Source: an uncultured Arenicella sp.
GTDB lineage: Bacteria > Pseudomonadota > Gammaproteobacteria > Arenicellales > Arenicellaceae
Assembly: GCA_938045295.1 (NCBI GenBank)
Contig: CALINO010000032.1
Location: 34,790-98,789 of the forward strand
DNA: 64,000 nucleotides
Direction: 5' to 3'
Part shown: in pieces, positions 1-8,930 of the stretch
Position numbering within the stretch: the first letter of the stretch is position 1
Layout: every line of letters starts with the position of its first letter
Position numbers and translations under genes: made by a program
The notes under the pieces: generated by a model
Seen by the model: the letters and a program-made list of their open reading frames with translations, nothing else
Databases searched by the model: none
Told to the model about the DNA's origin: nothing

Positions 1-1
1 T

Positions 2-715
2 AAAGCCGCATTCACTGACATAATAAAGCGCAAGTACAACAGCATTGATGCGCTGAACAAAGCGTGGAACACCAGCATTGCCTCTTGGCAAGATTTTGCC
101 ACCGGTGTTGATGCGGGCTTCACCACGCCTGAGCAGCGCCAAGACTATTCAGACTTACTGTACGCCTATGGCAAACAGTACTTTGGCACAATACGCAAAG
201 CCACCAAGTCAGTACTGCCAAATCACATGTACTTAGGCGCGCGCATGGCCGACTGGGGTCGCCCAGATGAAATTGTGCGAGCTGCCGCTGAAGAATCCGA
301 CGCACTGTCGTTCAATTTATATGAAGACGGCTACGTGCAAAGCCACTGGGAAATTTTAGACAAGCTTGACCGCCCAACACTGATTGGCGAATTTGGTTTT
401 GGCGCGGCTGACTCCGGATATTTTCACCCAGGCATTGTGGTCGCCGCCGACCAGAAAGACCGCGGCCGCAAATACAAAGAGTACATGCACACCATCATCG
501 ACAGCCCGCACTTTGTTGGCGCCCACATGTTTCAATACATGGACGGCCCCATCACAGGCCGAGCTTACGATGGTGAAAACTACAACTTTGGTTTTGTTAC
601 CGTCACCGACGTGCCCTACGCACCGTTAGTAAAAGTCGCTAAGGAGCTACACAGCGAAATGTACACTCGCCGTTACTACGGAAAACAAGCTAAAGGAAAA
701 GAAGCTAAAAAGTAG
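2..715 (+). CDS. GH50 beta-agarase family, C-terminal part (gene cut by window edge)
   Basis: Only the last 237 codons are visible; the frame is open to the left edge. The C-terminal half aligns closely with the two complete GH50 proteins of this window: the nucleophile segment LIGEFGFGAADSG (Glu codon at 389-391) matches IIGEFHMGAPDTG, and GAHMFQYMDGPITGRAYDG matches GAHWFQYLDSPITGRAYDG. GH50 enzymes are retaining exo- or endo-beta-agarases with a TIM barrel; the acid/base Glu should lie just left of the window. The C-terminus is lysine-rich. It is more diverged from the two downstream copies than they are from each other. It ends just before a strong terminator. Family assignment is firm; agar as substrate is inferred from the family. 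Confidence 0.88.
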   Translation, partial: KAAFTDIIKRKYNSIDALNKAWNTSIASWQDFATGVDAGFTTPEQRQDYSDLLYAYGKQYFGTIRKATKSVLPNHMYLGARMADWGRPDEIVRAAAEESDALSFNLYEDGYVQSHWEILDKLDRPTLIGEFGFGAADSGYFHPGIVVAADQKDRGRKYKEYMHTIIDSPHFVGAHMFQYMDGPITGRAYDGENYNFGFVTVTDVPYAPLVKVAKELHSEMYTRRYYGKQAKGKEAKK

Positions 716-743
716 AATACGATTTAAGTTATTCAGCAACACT

Positions 744-773
744 AAAAAAGCCCACCATAGAGTGGGCTTTTTT
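744..773. terminator. Bidirectional rho-independent terminator
   Basis: Stem AGCCCAC/GTGGGCT with a short loop, flanked by an A-run on the left and a T7 run on the right. It can end the GH50 transcript on the plus strand and the XRE regulator transcript on the minus strand. Confidence 0.85.
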
Positions 774-813
774 ATGCATGTCTACAATGTGATGTGTTCC
801 TATTTATTATGGG

Positions 814-1296
814 TTAATCGACCTTTCTGCCTAAGCGTTTTTCCAACATCCTTTTTTCCCAACCTTTACCAAAAAAGTCGCGCGCATCAAAAACATCAAA
901 CGCTTCCCATGCTAAATATCCACCCCAAAACACCAACATCAACAAGAACCATTCACCATTAAAGGTGTCGACCATATTGAGTATTAAAGCAATGGGGATC
1001 GATACCAAGAAAAACACCAAGTCACGTAAAAACCTTTGCACTTCTCGAACGTGTTTCAGCTCGTTTAGCTCATCATCATTGAGCTTGCTCTCGTCAACTT
1101 CTAAACAGTCAAAGTCTACTATAAGCTCATTGAAATTAACTTCAAATACTGCTGCAAGAGACTTTAATGTTTCTATAGTGGGTGTCTGCCCTGTTTCTAT
1201 CCGCTGAATCGTCCGCAAGCTCAAACCCGCAAATTCAGCAAGCTGTAGCTGTGACCAGCCCTTTTCAATACGTCGCTGTCTAATAGTCATATTCAT
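814..1296 (-). CDS. XRE-family HTH regulator with C-terminal 2TM domain
   Basis: 160 residues. Residues about 3-60 form a Cro/CI helix-turn-helix (IRQRRIEKGWSQLQLAEFAG, then LSLRTIQRIETGQ). Residues about 85-155 match the 2TM domain: a conserved REVQRF start, two hydrophobic helices (FFLVSIPIALILNMV and WFLLMLVFWGGYLAWEAF) and the basic WEKRMLEKRLGRK tail. The protein is probably a membrane-tethered DNA-binding regulator; its targets are unknown. It faces away from the secreted-protein gene that starts at 1475, and the 178 bp between them should hold both promoters. A start at Met3 is also possible. Confidence 0.8.
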   Translation of the reverse strand: MNMTIRQRRIEKGWSQLQLAEFAGLSLRTIQRIETGQTPTIETLKSLAAVFEVNFNELIVDFDCLEVDESKLNDDELNELKHVREVQRFLRDLVFFLVSIPIALILNMVDTFNGEWFLLMLVFWGGYLAWEAFDVFDARDFFGKGWEKRMLEKRLGRKVD

Positions 1297-1474
1297 ACTC
1301 CAAATACATTAACTGATAGGGTTAGAATATGCAAAATCGCGTCCGCCAGTGACGACTTGGGTACGTCATACATATGACAAAAAGCCACCAGAGCTTCTAT
1401 ATTTAACAACTGCGGCAACATTCACACTCGGTATCATCCACACTTTTTTCATTGCCCTCGCCTACACTGGCGAA

Positions 1475-2218
1475 ATGAAAATTAAGCCCCCGATCCCTTT
1501 AGCACTGACGTTACTTTCACTGCTAGCCATTTTTGCCAACACCGCTAACTCGCAGACCCGTTCGTCAGTGGGCGATGTGTATGAGGTGGAAAGCGGCACG
1601 CTGATTTACCGAGAGTTTCATACTTTCAGTAGTGAGCCCGGTAATGAATTTATGCAAACCCAATACAAAGCGCCCACGGGGGAGTTGCTTGCTGAACGCG
1701 CCGTTGACTTTAATAACGGCTACGCCAGCGCTTATGTGTTTAAGCAACTCGAACCGCTGACGGTGAAGCAAGTAACGCGCAACGATGAAGGCATTGAATA
1801 CAAGGAAGTGAACGGCGATAAAGTAAAAAACCATTCGTTCACTGTGAAAAACCTGAATAAGGCTGTGGTCAATGCCGGTATGTTTAATGCGGTGCAGCGC
1901 GCGTGGCCACAACTGATCAACGGTGAGGCCACGCTTATTGATATTGTGGTGCCTAACCGTAAACGCGCATTCACCATGGAACTTAAAGCGGTTGATGTAA
2001 CCACCACCAACATGGCGAAGTACTTAGCAACCGACTCGTTAATCGCGTTCAAACTACGCTTGAAAAGCCGCTTACTGCGTTTAATTGTGCCGCCAATTGA
2101 GCTCGGTTATAACAAAAACAGCAAGCGCTTAGTGTTCTATCACGGCCCGTCTAACATTCTCAAAAGCAACGGCAAACCTTATAAAAAGATCCGCGTGCTG
2201 TACACCAACAGCGAATAG
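1475..2218 (+). CDS. Secreted protein of unknown function
   Basis: 247 residues from the ATG at 1475. The frame stays open upstream to a GTG at 1349, but the 1475 start gives a clean signal peptide (MKIKPPIPLALTLLSLLAIF, cleavage near TANSQ), so it is preferred. The mature part is mostly beta-strand and amphipathic, with YREFHTF near residue 48 and a basic C-terminal half; there is no catalytic motif I recognise. It resembles small conserved periplasmic proteins with no known role, but I cannot name the family. It converges with the C25 peptidase gene, the stops 41 bp apart, with no obvious terminator between. Confidence 0.7.
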   Translation: MKIKPPIPLALTLLSLLAIFANTANSQTRSSVGDVYEVESGTLIYREFHTFSSEPGNEFMQTQYKAPTGELLAERAVDFNNGYASAYVFKQLEPLTVKQVTRNDEGIEYKEVNGDKVKNHSFTVKNLNKAVVNAGMFNAVQRAWPQLINGEATLIDIVVPNRKRAFTMELKAVDVTTTNMAKYLATDSLIAFKLRLKSRLLRLIVPPIELGYNKNSKRLVFYHGPSNILKSNGKPYKKIRVLYTNSE

Positions 2219-2259
2219 CGCCACACCGCCAGCGTTTACGATTAACTGACCAGCTTAAG

Positions 2260-5200
2260 TTATTGAACCGGCAAGCTCGGGTCACCGAGTAAGGCCCAGT
2301 TACTGATGGCGGTGCGGTAATTCACCGGCAAGGTGCGCATGCCCAAACGAATGGATTCGCCCAGCGTTTGACCACTTTTCATTTGATCAGCAATAAAGTC
2401 AGACAAGCGGCGCTGATTATTATAGCCGCCCACCACTGATGGCCCGTGAATGGCAACGGCGGCATTCGCCCCTGAAAACATAAGCTGCAACGCCAGTGAA
2501 TTATGACTGGGGCTTTCATAGTAGGTGGTGTAACAGCCCAACGACGTGATGAGCACCGGCGCGTCATTACCCAACGTTGGCACTTGAGACGCGGCCAACA
2601 TTTGCGTAAATGACCAAGCATTGGGTGAGGCGTGGCCGTTATAAAACACCCAAGAGTTATTGTTTGCAAAGCCGTCTAGCACACGCTGCTGAACTGTCTT
2701 ATTGAGCTCGCTGGCAGGCACTGCTGGGTCGGCCGAAATATCGTCGACGTAAACGCGCTCCACATTGGCAATAGTGATGTCGGTCAAGCGAGCAAAATGG
2801 GCATCTAAATCAGCCGCAAAATCGGCCTCTCGAGTTTTGTCACCCAACAACAATACACCATGGCCTTGCTGCGTACGTTCAGCCTCTTTACTGGCCCAAG
2901 CAATACTTTTGTTGGCAATGGTGGCCACCTGACTCAATTCACGCACCGGCCAGCGGCCAATGGCTTTTTCCGGAAAGCCGTCGCCATCAAAATCAACAAA
3001 CGGTTGGTCGCTAGGGGTAAAACGAGAGGTGCCTATTGAGGTGTAAAAGGTGGGGATAAAATTAATATTATCGGCGTTTTGACGGCCTAAATAGTCGAAC
3101 GTATGACCACCAACAATCAACACGTATTTATAATTAATCTCTTGATCGGCCGCCTTTAAAAAGCGTTGAATTGCAATGTGCAGTGGCACATCGCGGCCGA
3201 ACTGGTCGGCAATATCATCAGTACTAATAATGCTGCTTTGCACCCCTTGTAAGCCACGCGCTTGCGCGAACTCTTCCAAGGCTGGGCCAATAAAATTAGG
3301 ATGGCTGATGATTAGTAAATCACTGTCCAGCAAATTGATTGCCGCAGGCACGGCCAGCGCTTCCATAGTCTCAGGCTTGCGTAATGCACTTTCAGAGCCG
3401 ATGAAATACCGGCTTTCACCGGCCGCGCTAAACGCAATATCCAGCGCGCCCTTTTCAAGCGTTGAACGGTAAGGCTTAATGCGCACGGCGTTGTGATCTT
3501 CACGGTAGGCGTAGGCAATAAAACCGCGGCGGCGCTGTGGCATGATACTAATGCCATCAAATTCAGAGCTCTGCGCCGAACCGTCTAAAGCGTCGGCGGC
3601 GGTGAATTCAATGCTGGCTGCCTTGGAATTGGCAACGGGGTAATTTAACGCCAATGAATCAACCACGATGGCATCAAAATCATAGCCGCTGTTTTGCACG
3701 GTGATGGTCACTGAGTTATCGCCTGCTCGTAACAGACCAGCCGGCAAAGTCACCACCGCTGAACGCTCTTGCTGACCATCAAAACTCAAGGTGTTCACCA
3801 ACTGACCGTTCACTTGCATGCTAATAATGTGGTGCGGGTCTAAGCGGCCGTCGTCGTCAAAGTCTTGCAACGGTGCGTTGGCAATACCGCCTAAATAAAA
3901 ATCCAACTCACCGCTTTGATCGGCCAACACTTCAGGCAATTCAAAGGTGTATTCTTTGCTCGCTGGTTGCTCGGTGCGGAAAATTAAGTCCATCACCCAG
4001 GGCGAAGATAACGGGCTAAAAATAACGTGCTGATTATCCAATGCCAGTTCTTGACGCTGGTAATGCCACGACTGCACCGAGCTTGGCTTACGCTTGATCA
4101 TTCTTATGGGCAACACCAATTCTGGCGCACGGCTTATTTGATAAAAACGTTGGTCTTGATAAATAGATAACGCCGCATCAGGCGCCACCCCAACAAAGTC
4201 TATACTGCTGCCCTTGCCGAACACGCCGCGCTTAGCGGATCGAATCACTCGCGGTATGGCCTTGCCGTCTAAGCTAACGGCAATGTCATTATGCCTAACT
4301 CCATTCCAATCAATGCCTTGGGAGATTAGGTCAGCGTAGGTCAAACGGTACATGCCGGTTGTTTTAATGCCAACTTGCAAGCTCGGCAACGATTCGCTGC
4401 TTTGCTGTGCAGAGCGTTGCTTTTTCCAGCGGTTATTAATTTTAGTAAAGCCACGAGCACGCATGGTTTGCTCGTACTCCTTACTTACCTTAGCCCAATC
4501 AATGGGCTGCGACTGAAAAGACTCGCCGTAAGTTTCGCCAATATCAAAAGGGCCAAAAAATTCTTCCACCCCATTAATATCAACGCTGGAAATAACCACG
4601 TTGGTCAAAGGCTGTTTTCCTTTGTGGTTATAACGCCAGCGGTAATGCTCGGTTTCCATTGAATCAATATGACGACTGCGCAATAGGTGCTTATTTAATC
4701 GCACCAACGATTCTTGAGTGCCGTCTTGACCATGACCATCTTGCAGCAACGACCAAATATTAAAACCCGCATTAAAGGTTTCATCGGCCGTTTCCCAATT
4801 CAACTTAATGAAGGGGCCAATTTTCGCACTGCTGAATTTAGCCAAGGTAACCGGCACGGTGGTGACTGGGCCAATCACCACATCGGCCGTTGGGCACGAC
4901 GGTGCTAACAAAGTTAAGCCCGGTGAGGTGGTGGTCAGCAATGAAAATGTTTCATCCGCCAATGAACCATCGCCGTCTGAATCGTAACGGTATTCCAACT
5001 CAGCGCGCCCATCACAACAACGCTCATAGCCGAGCGCTCTTAATGTGTGCGAGCCTGCGGTTAATAATGTAGAGCCTTGCAATACATCGGGGTTACCAAA
5101 ACTTAACGCCCACCATAAATCGTCTGTCCAATCGGCTTCTAAGGCATTGCCATCAATGTAAAGCTCACCGCCACTGCCAAAGTCAGCGCCTAAACGAAAT

Positions 5201-5868
5201 TCATACAACGCATCGGCCGGCACCACAACCTGAGTACTGATGGATAAACCAAAATCCCCATTTTCGGTGAACACACCGCTGTGGTCATCCATAATTTCGG
5301 TTAAGTTTGTGCAGCCGTAATTAGGGTTAGAGGTAACTTCGTCAAAATTGAATTCGGCTTCCGCCGCCGCACGTGACTCGGGGCCGGGTGCCGCACTGGT
5401 GTGTGGCTGGCTATGGTATTTAAAACCCTGATTCACAAACGTGTCTGGCGCACTGCTTAATGGTGTGGTCACGTCAGTGCGGTTGTAATCAAGAAAAAAT
5501 TGAGTGGTGGGCGGGCTTGGCGGCACGCTTGGCAAGCGCACCCAAACCACGGCGGTTTGACTGGCGGAGTCAACGTCTTCGACATAAAAGTCTAACTGTG
5601 CCGTTGTGTCTGAATTCCACGCAATAATGTCGTCACCATTATTAGTGAAATCAAACCCCGGTGCATTGGTCGCGTTTAAATCTAAACGTACGGTGTAATC
5701 GGTCAGCGTCGCCGCGGGCAATGCCGTATTTGAAACCGTAATCGGCAACCTAGATTGCGCATTAGCGCTGCTGGCATAAGCCAACACAAACAGGCATAAC
5801 AACAAGGCCGCCACCCGTTTAGTCCACTCATTAGCCCGTTCAGAAAAACAAATAATTAACCGCTCCAT
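2260..5868 (-). CDS. Peptidase family C25 (gingipain-like) protein with DUF2341/PA14-like N-terminus
   Basis: A large secreted cysteine-peptidase homologue. The frame is open to an ATG at 5910; I prefer the ATG at 5868 (1,202 aa) because a GGGGG ribosome-binding-like tract lies upstream, as in the paralogues. After the signal peptide (cleavage near SANAQ) comes a DUF2341-like beta-sandwich, a PA14-like segment with a CCDG motif, then the shared module (VTLAKF, NAGFNIW, EEFFGPFDIGE, GMYRLTYADL). The C25 core has VLIVGGHTFDY, DFDGDGFPEKAIGRWPV, the catalytic His in NGHASP (codon 2632-2634) and the Cys in LGCYTTYYE (2533-2535). It ends at GDPSLPVQ without a sorting domain. Gingipains use type IX secretion in Bacteroidetes, so export here must differ. 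Substrate unknown. Confidence 0.85.
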   Translation of the reverse strand: MERLIICFSERANEWTKRVAALLLCLFVLAYASSANAQSRLPITVSNTALPAATLTDYTVRLDLNATNAPGFDFTNNGDDIIAWNSDTTAQLDFYVEDVDSASQTAVVWVRLPSVPPSPPTTQFFLDYNRTDVTTPLSSAPDTFVNQGFKYHSQPHTSAAPGPESRAAAEAEFNFDEVTSNPNYGCTNLTEIMDDHSGVFTENGDFGLSISTQVVVPADALYEFRLGADFGSGGELYIDGNALEADWTDDLWWALSFGNPDVLQGSTLLTAGSHTLRALGYERCCDGRAELEYRYDSDGDGSLADETFSLLTTTSPGLTLLAPSCPTADVVIGPVTTVPVTLAKFSSAKIGPFIKLNWETADETFNAGFNIWSLLQDGHGQDGTQESLVRLNKHLLRSRHIDSMETEHYRWRYNHKGKQPLTNVVISSVDINGVEEFFGPFDIGETYGESFQSQPIDWAKVSKEYEQTMRARGFTKINNRWKKQRSAQQSSESLPSLQVGIKTTGMYRLTYADLISQGIDWNGVRHNDIAVSLDGKAIPRVIRSAKRGVFGKGSSIDFVGVAPDAALSIYQDQRFYQISRAPELVLPIRMIKRKPSSVQSWHYQRQELALDNQHVIFSPLSSPWVMDLIFRTEQPASKEYTFELPEVLADQSGELDFYLGGIANAPLQDFDDDGRLDPHHIISMQVNGQLVNTLSFDGQQERSAVVTLPAGLLRAGDNSVTITVQNSGYDFDAIVVDSLALNYPVANSKAASIEFTAADALDGSAQSSEFDGISIMPQRRRGFIAYAYREDHNAVRIKPYRSTLEKGALDIAFSAAGESRYFIGSESALRKPETMEALAVPAAINLLDSDLLIISHPNFIGPALEEFAQARGLQGVQSSIISTDDIADQFGRDVPLHIAIQRFLKAADQEINYKYVLIVGGHTFDYLGRQNADNINFIPTFYTSIGTSRFTPSDQPFVDFDGDGFPEKAIGRWPVRELSQVATIANKSIAWASKEAERTQQGHGVLLLGDKTREADFAADLDAHFARLTDITIANVERVYVDDISADPAVPASELNKTVQQRVLDGFANNNSWVFYNGHASPNAWSFTQMLAASQVPTLGNDAPVLITSLGCYTTYYESPSHNSLALQLMFSGANAAVAIHGPSVVGGYNNQRRLSDFIADQMKSGQTLGESIRLGMRTLPVNYRTAISNWALLGDPSLPVQ

Positions 5869-5992
5869 AGATACATCGCCCCCAGCAATAATATTCATGC
5901 TACCCACCATTTATGTTACCCAATCTTATAAATTACCCATCAATACCTTTTAGCGCAAGCTGACACAACATTAAAGCCAAGCCAAAAAGTTA

Positions 5993-6009
5993 GACAAATA
6001 GTACATCTA
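5993..6009 (+). promoter_or_regulatory. Candidate regulatory motif shared with the second C25 gene
   Basis: GACAAATA-GTACATCTA lies in the divergent region between the first C25 gene and the suf operon. A near-identical GACAAATAC-GTACATCTA occurs at 14251-14268 before the second C25 gene. A weaker copy (GTCACAAATTGTACGTAA) lies at 6023-6040. The factor is unknown. Confidence 0.35.
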
Positions 6010-6057
6010 AGGCGAATTTAAAGTCACAAATTGTACGTAAATTTAAGCAAAAACCGC

Positions 6058-6086
6058 TTGATTACAGGGTTTTGGACTCCTATACT
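6058..6086 (+). promoter_or_regulatory. Sigma-70 promoter of the suf operon
   Basis: TTGATT at 6058-6063 and TATACT at 6081-6086, separated by 17 bp, give an expected start near 6092-6094 and a leader of about 50 nt before the regulator gene. Confidence 0.65.
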
Positions 6087-6089
6087 CCG

Positions 6090-6114
6090 ATTCCCGAGTA
6101 AAATACTCAGGTTT
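6090..6114. promoter_or_regulatory. IscR type-1-like operator
   Basis: The 25 bp fit the published IscR type-1 consensus (ATASYYGACTRWWWYAGTCRRSTAT) at 21 positions: CCCGAGT and ACTCAGG arms around AAAAT. The four mismatches are two symmetric pairs, so dyad symmetry is kept. It overlaps the expected transcription start of the suf operon, as expected for autorepression by the first gene product. Confidence 0.7.
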
Positions 6115-6140
6115 CACACAACCTAATTTATACTTTTGTC

Positions 6141-6626
6141 ATGAAACTCACTACCAAAGGGCGTTATGCGGTTACCGCAATGATGGACTTGGCGTTGCAC
6201 GCCAAGATCGATTGCGTGTCTTTGGTGGACGTGTCTGAACGCCAAACTATTTCTTTATCGTATTTAGAACAACTGTTTCGCAACCTAAAAAAGGCCGGGC
6301 TGGTGAACTCGGTTCGTGGCGCGAAAGGTGGCTACATGCTGGCCAAAGCCGATAAAGACATTTCACTGGCCGACATACTTGTTGCCGCTGACGAGCAAAT
6401 TAACTTGGCTTGTGGCGGCAGCGCCTGCAGCGATGAAACGCCTTGCTTAACGCATGGCTTGTGGGTCAATTTGAGCCAACAGTTTTACCAGTTTCTTAAT
6501 AGCAAAAGTTTGAACGATCTTGTTAAAAGCCGTGATGTGCAAACCATGGCCACCATGCAAGACGTGACCCAAATCGGCAATATTCCGGTACACATTAGTA
6601 ACGATACAGAGAATGACTATGTCTGA
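6141..6626 (+). CDS. iscR: Rrf2-family Fe-S regulator of the suf operon (IscR/SufR-like)
   Basis: 161 residues; an N-terminal winged helix ([20 protein letters not shown]) with the recognition region around [26 protein letters not shown] written in the usual Rrf2 form. The cluster ligands are Cys91, Cys96, Cys102 and His105 ([16 protein letters not shown]), spaced like the 2Fe-2S ligands of IscR. It probably senses cellular Fe-S status in holo form and represses its own operon through the dyad at 6090-6114. The stop codon lies inside the start region of sufB, so the two are translationally coupled. The group matches the SUF regulators found ahead of gammaproteobacterial sufBCDS operons rather than isc operons. 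Confidence 0.9.
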   Translation: MKLTTKGRYAVTAMMDLALHAKIDCVSLVDVSERQTISLSYLEQLFRNLKKAGLVNSVRGAKGGYMLAKADKDISLADILVAADEQINLACGGSACSDETPCLTHGLWVNLSQQFYQFLNSKSLNDLVKSRDVQTMATMQDVTQIGNIPVHISNDTENDYV

Positions 6627-8094
6627 TCACAGCACCAACCCAAGCACTTTAGAAGAACCAAATAAGGAACTCAAAGAGCTCGTTAAACGCGAGTATAAAG
6701 AAGGGTTTGTCACCGACATTGAGTCGGACACCTTTGAGCCTGGGTTAAATGAAGACATTGTTCGTCGTATTTCAGCGAAAAAAGGCGAACCAGAGTTCAT
6801 GCTCGAATACCGTCTTAAGGCGTTTCGCCGCTGGCAAAAAATGAAAGAGCCAGACTGGGCACACATTGACTACCCAAAAATAGACTTTCAAGACATCGCC
6901 TATTACTCTGCGCCTAAAGAAATGCCTAAGCTCAACAGCTTGGATGAGGTAGATCCGAAGCTATTAGAAACCTATGAAAAACTAGGCATTCCTCTAGAAG
7001 AGCAAAAAATGCTGGCGAACGTGGCGGTGGACGCCGTTTTTGACAGTGTGTCGGTGCGCACCACGTTTCGTGAAACGCTATCAGAAGCCGGCGTTATTTT
7101 TATGCCCATTTCTGAAGCGGTGCACGAGCACCCTGAATTGATTAAGCAATATTTGGGCAGTGTGGTGCCCACTCAAGACAACTATTACGCGGCCCTAAAC
7201 GCGGCGGTTTTTTCTGATGGCTCGTTTGTCTACATTCCTAAAGGCGTGCGTTGCCCCATGGAACTGTCAACGTATTTTCGTATTAACGAAGTGAACACCG
7301 GGCAATTTGAACGTACGCTGATCATTGCCGATGAAGGCGCATACGTAAGCTATTTAGAAGGTTGCACGGCCCCTCAGCGTGATGAAAACCAATTGCATGC
7401 GGCCGTGGTTGAGTTGGTTGCGCACAAAGACGCTGAAATCAAATACTCAACCGTACAAAACTGGTACCCCGGCGATGAAAACGGCAAAGGCGGTATTTAC
7501 AACTTTGTTACCAAGCGCGGTATTTGCAAAGGCGACAACTCAAAAATTTCATGGACCCAGGTTGAAACCGGTTCAGCCATTACTTGGAAATACCCAAGTG
7601 TGGTATTGCAAGGCGATAACTCAGTGGGTGAATTTTACTCAGTAGCGCTGACGCACAACAAACAACAAGCCGACACCGGCACTAAGATGATTCACATGGG
7701 GAAAAACACCTCCAGCACCATCATCTCAAAAGGCATTTCAGCCGGTCATGGGCAAAATGCCTACCGCGGCTTGGTCAAAATATTAAAGGGCGCTGACAAC
7801 GCAAGAAACTTTTCACAGTGTGATTCGTTATTGATGGGCGACCGATGCGGTGCCCACACTTACCCTTACGTGGAAGTTCAGAACCCAAGTGCCAACTTAG
7901 AACACGAAGCCACCACTTCAAAAATTTCAGAAGATCAGTTGTTTTACTTAATGCAACGGGGCTTAGACGAAGAAGCGGCGGTGTCCATGATTGTGAATGG
8001 TTTCTGTAAAGAAGTGTTCAGAGAGCTGCCCATGGAATTCGCCGTGGAAGCACAAAAATTATTAGAGATTTCTCTTGAGGGCGCCGTAGGTTAG
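6619..8094 (+). CDS. sufB: Fe-S cluster scaffold subunit SufB
   Basis: About 491 residues; the frame also allows ATG at 6613, two codons earlier, and both overlap the iscR stop. SufB forms the SufBC2D scaffold in the cytoplasm on which Fe-S clusters are built. Diagnostic segments are [46 protein letters not shown] (given in parts), [22 protein letters not shown] [16 protein letters not shown], and [17 protein letters not shown] with the conserved Cys that takes sulfur, followed by [14 protein letters not shown]. Length is typical. It is the second gene of the operon, followed 79 bp later by sufC with its own AGAAGG ribosome-binding site. Confidence 0.95.
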   Translation: MSDHSTNPSTLEEPNKELKELVKREYKEGFVTDIESDTFEPGLNEDIVRRISAKKGEPEFMLEYRLKAFRRWQKMKEPDWAHIDYPKIDFQDIAYYSAPKEMPKLNSLDEVDPKLLETYEKLGIPLEEQKMLANVAVDAVFDSVSVRTTFRETLSEAGVIFMPISEAVHEHPELIKQYLGSVVPTQDNYYAALNAAVFSDGSFVYIPKGVRCPMELSTYFRINEVNTGQFERTLIIADEGAYVSYLEGCTAPQRDENQLHAAVVELVAHKDAEIKYSTVQNWYPGDENGKGGIYNFVTKRGICKGDNSKISWTQVETGSAITWKYPSVVLQGDNSVGEFYSVALTHNKQQADTGTKMIHMGKNTSSTIISKGISAGHGQNAYRGLVKILKGADNARNFSQCDSLLMGDRCGAHTYPYVEVQNPSANLEHEATTSKISEDQLFYLMQRGLDEEAAVSMIVNGFCKEVFRELPMEFAVEAQKLLEISLEGAVG

Positions 8095-8173
8095 GCGCTC
8101 GCAAAGCAATAGACAAGTAAGAAGTATTGATTGGGCCAATGGCCGTATTTACCTAAACCGAGAAGGTAGAAAA

Positions 8174-8929
8174 ATGTTAGTAGTGAAAGATTTACACGCC
8201 AGCGTATTTGGCACCCCGATTTTAAAAGGCTTAAACCTAACGGTGAATGCAGGCGAAGTGCACGCCATCATGGGGCCTAATGGCGCAGGTAAAAGTACGC
8301 TATCGAACGTGGTTGCCGGCCGTGACGGTTATGAAATCACCAGCGGTTCAATTGAATACTTTGGTAAAGATTTGACCGAGCTTGAAACCGAAGAACGCGC
8401 TTGCGAAGGCATTTTCTTGGCATTTCAATACCCCGTTGAAATTCCGGGCGTAAGCAACATGGCAATGCTCAAAGCGGCGGTCAATTCAATTCGCAAATAC
8501 AATGGCGAAGATGAAATGAGCGCGGGCGACTTCCTTAAGTTAATTCGTGAAAAAGCCGCCTTGGTGGAAATGAAACAGGAATTTCTGAAACGTTCAGTGA
8601 ACGAAGGCTTTTCTGGCGGTGAGAAAAAACGTAACGAAATTCTGCAAATGGCAATGCTTGAACCTAAGCTGGCGCTTTTAGACGAAACCGATTCTGGCTT
8701 AGACATTGACGCACTCAAAATTGTATCGCAAGGCGTTAACGCGTTGCGCTCACCGGATCGCGCCATGGTGGTGGTCACCCACTACCAACGTTTGTTAGAT
8801 CATATTGTGCCTGACTTTGTGCACGTATTGGCCGACGGAAAAATTGTTAAATCTGGCGATAAGTCATTAGCACTGGAGCTTGAAGAAAAAGGCTACGGTT
8901 GGATCGAAGGATTACAAGAGGCAAGCTAA
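8174..8929 (+). CDS. sufC: ABC-type ATPase SufC
   Basis: 251 residues, the usual size. The soluble ATPase drives conformational change of the SufBCD scaffold during cluster assembly. Visible motifs: Walker [10 protein letters not shown] (near residue 36), Q-loop [11 protein letters not shown], signature [10 protein letters not shown], Walker [13 protein letters not shown], and switch His in [11 protein letters not shown] good ribosome-binding site (AGAAGG) precedes the ATG. The stop at 8927-8929 is one base from the sufD start, indicating tight coupling. Confidence 0.96.
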   Translation: MLVVKDLHASVFGTPILKGLNLTVNAGEVHAIMGPNGAGKSTLSNVVAGRDGYEITSGSIEYFGKDLTELETEERACEGIFLAFQYPVEIPGVSNMAMLKAAVNSIRKYNGEDEMSAGDFLKLIREKAALVEMKQEFLKRSVNEGFSGGEKKRNEILQMAMLEPKLALLDETDSGLDIDALKIVSQGVNALRSPDRAMVVVTHYQRLLDHIVPDFVHVLADGKIVKSGDKSLALELEEKGYGWIEGLQEAS

Positions 8930-8930
8930 G

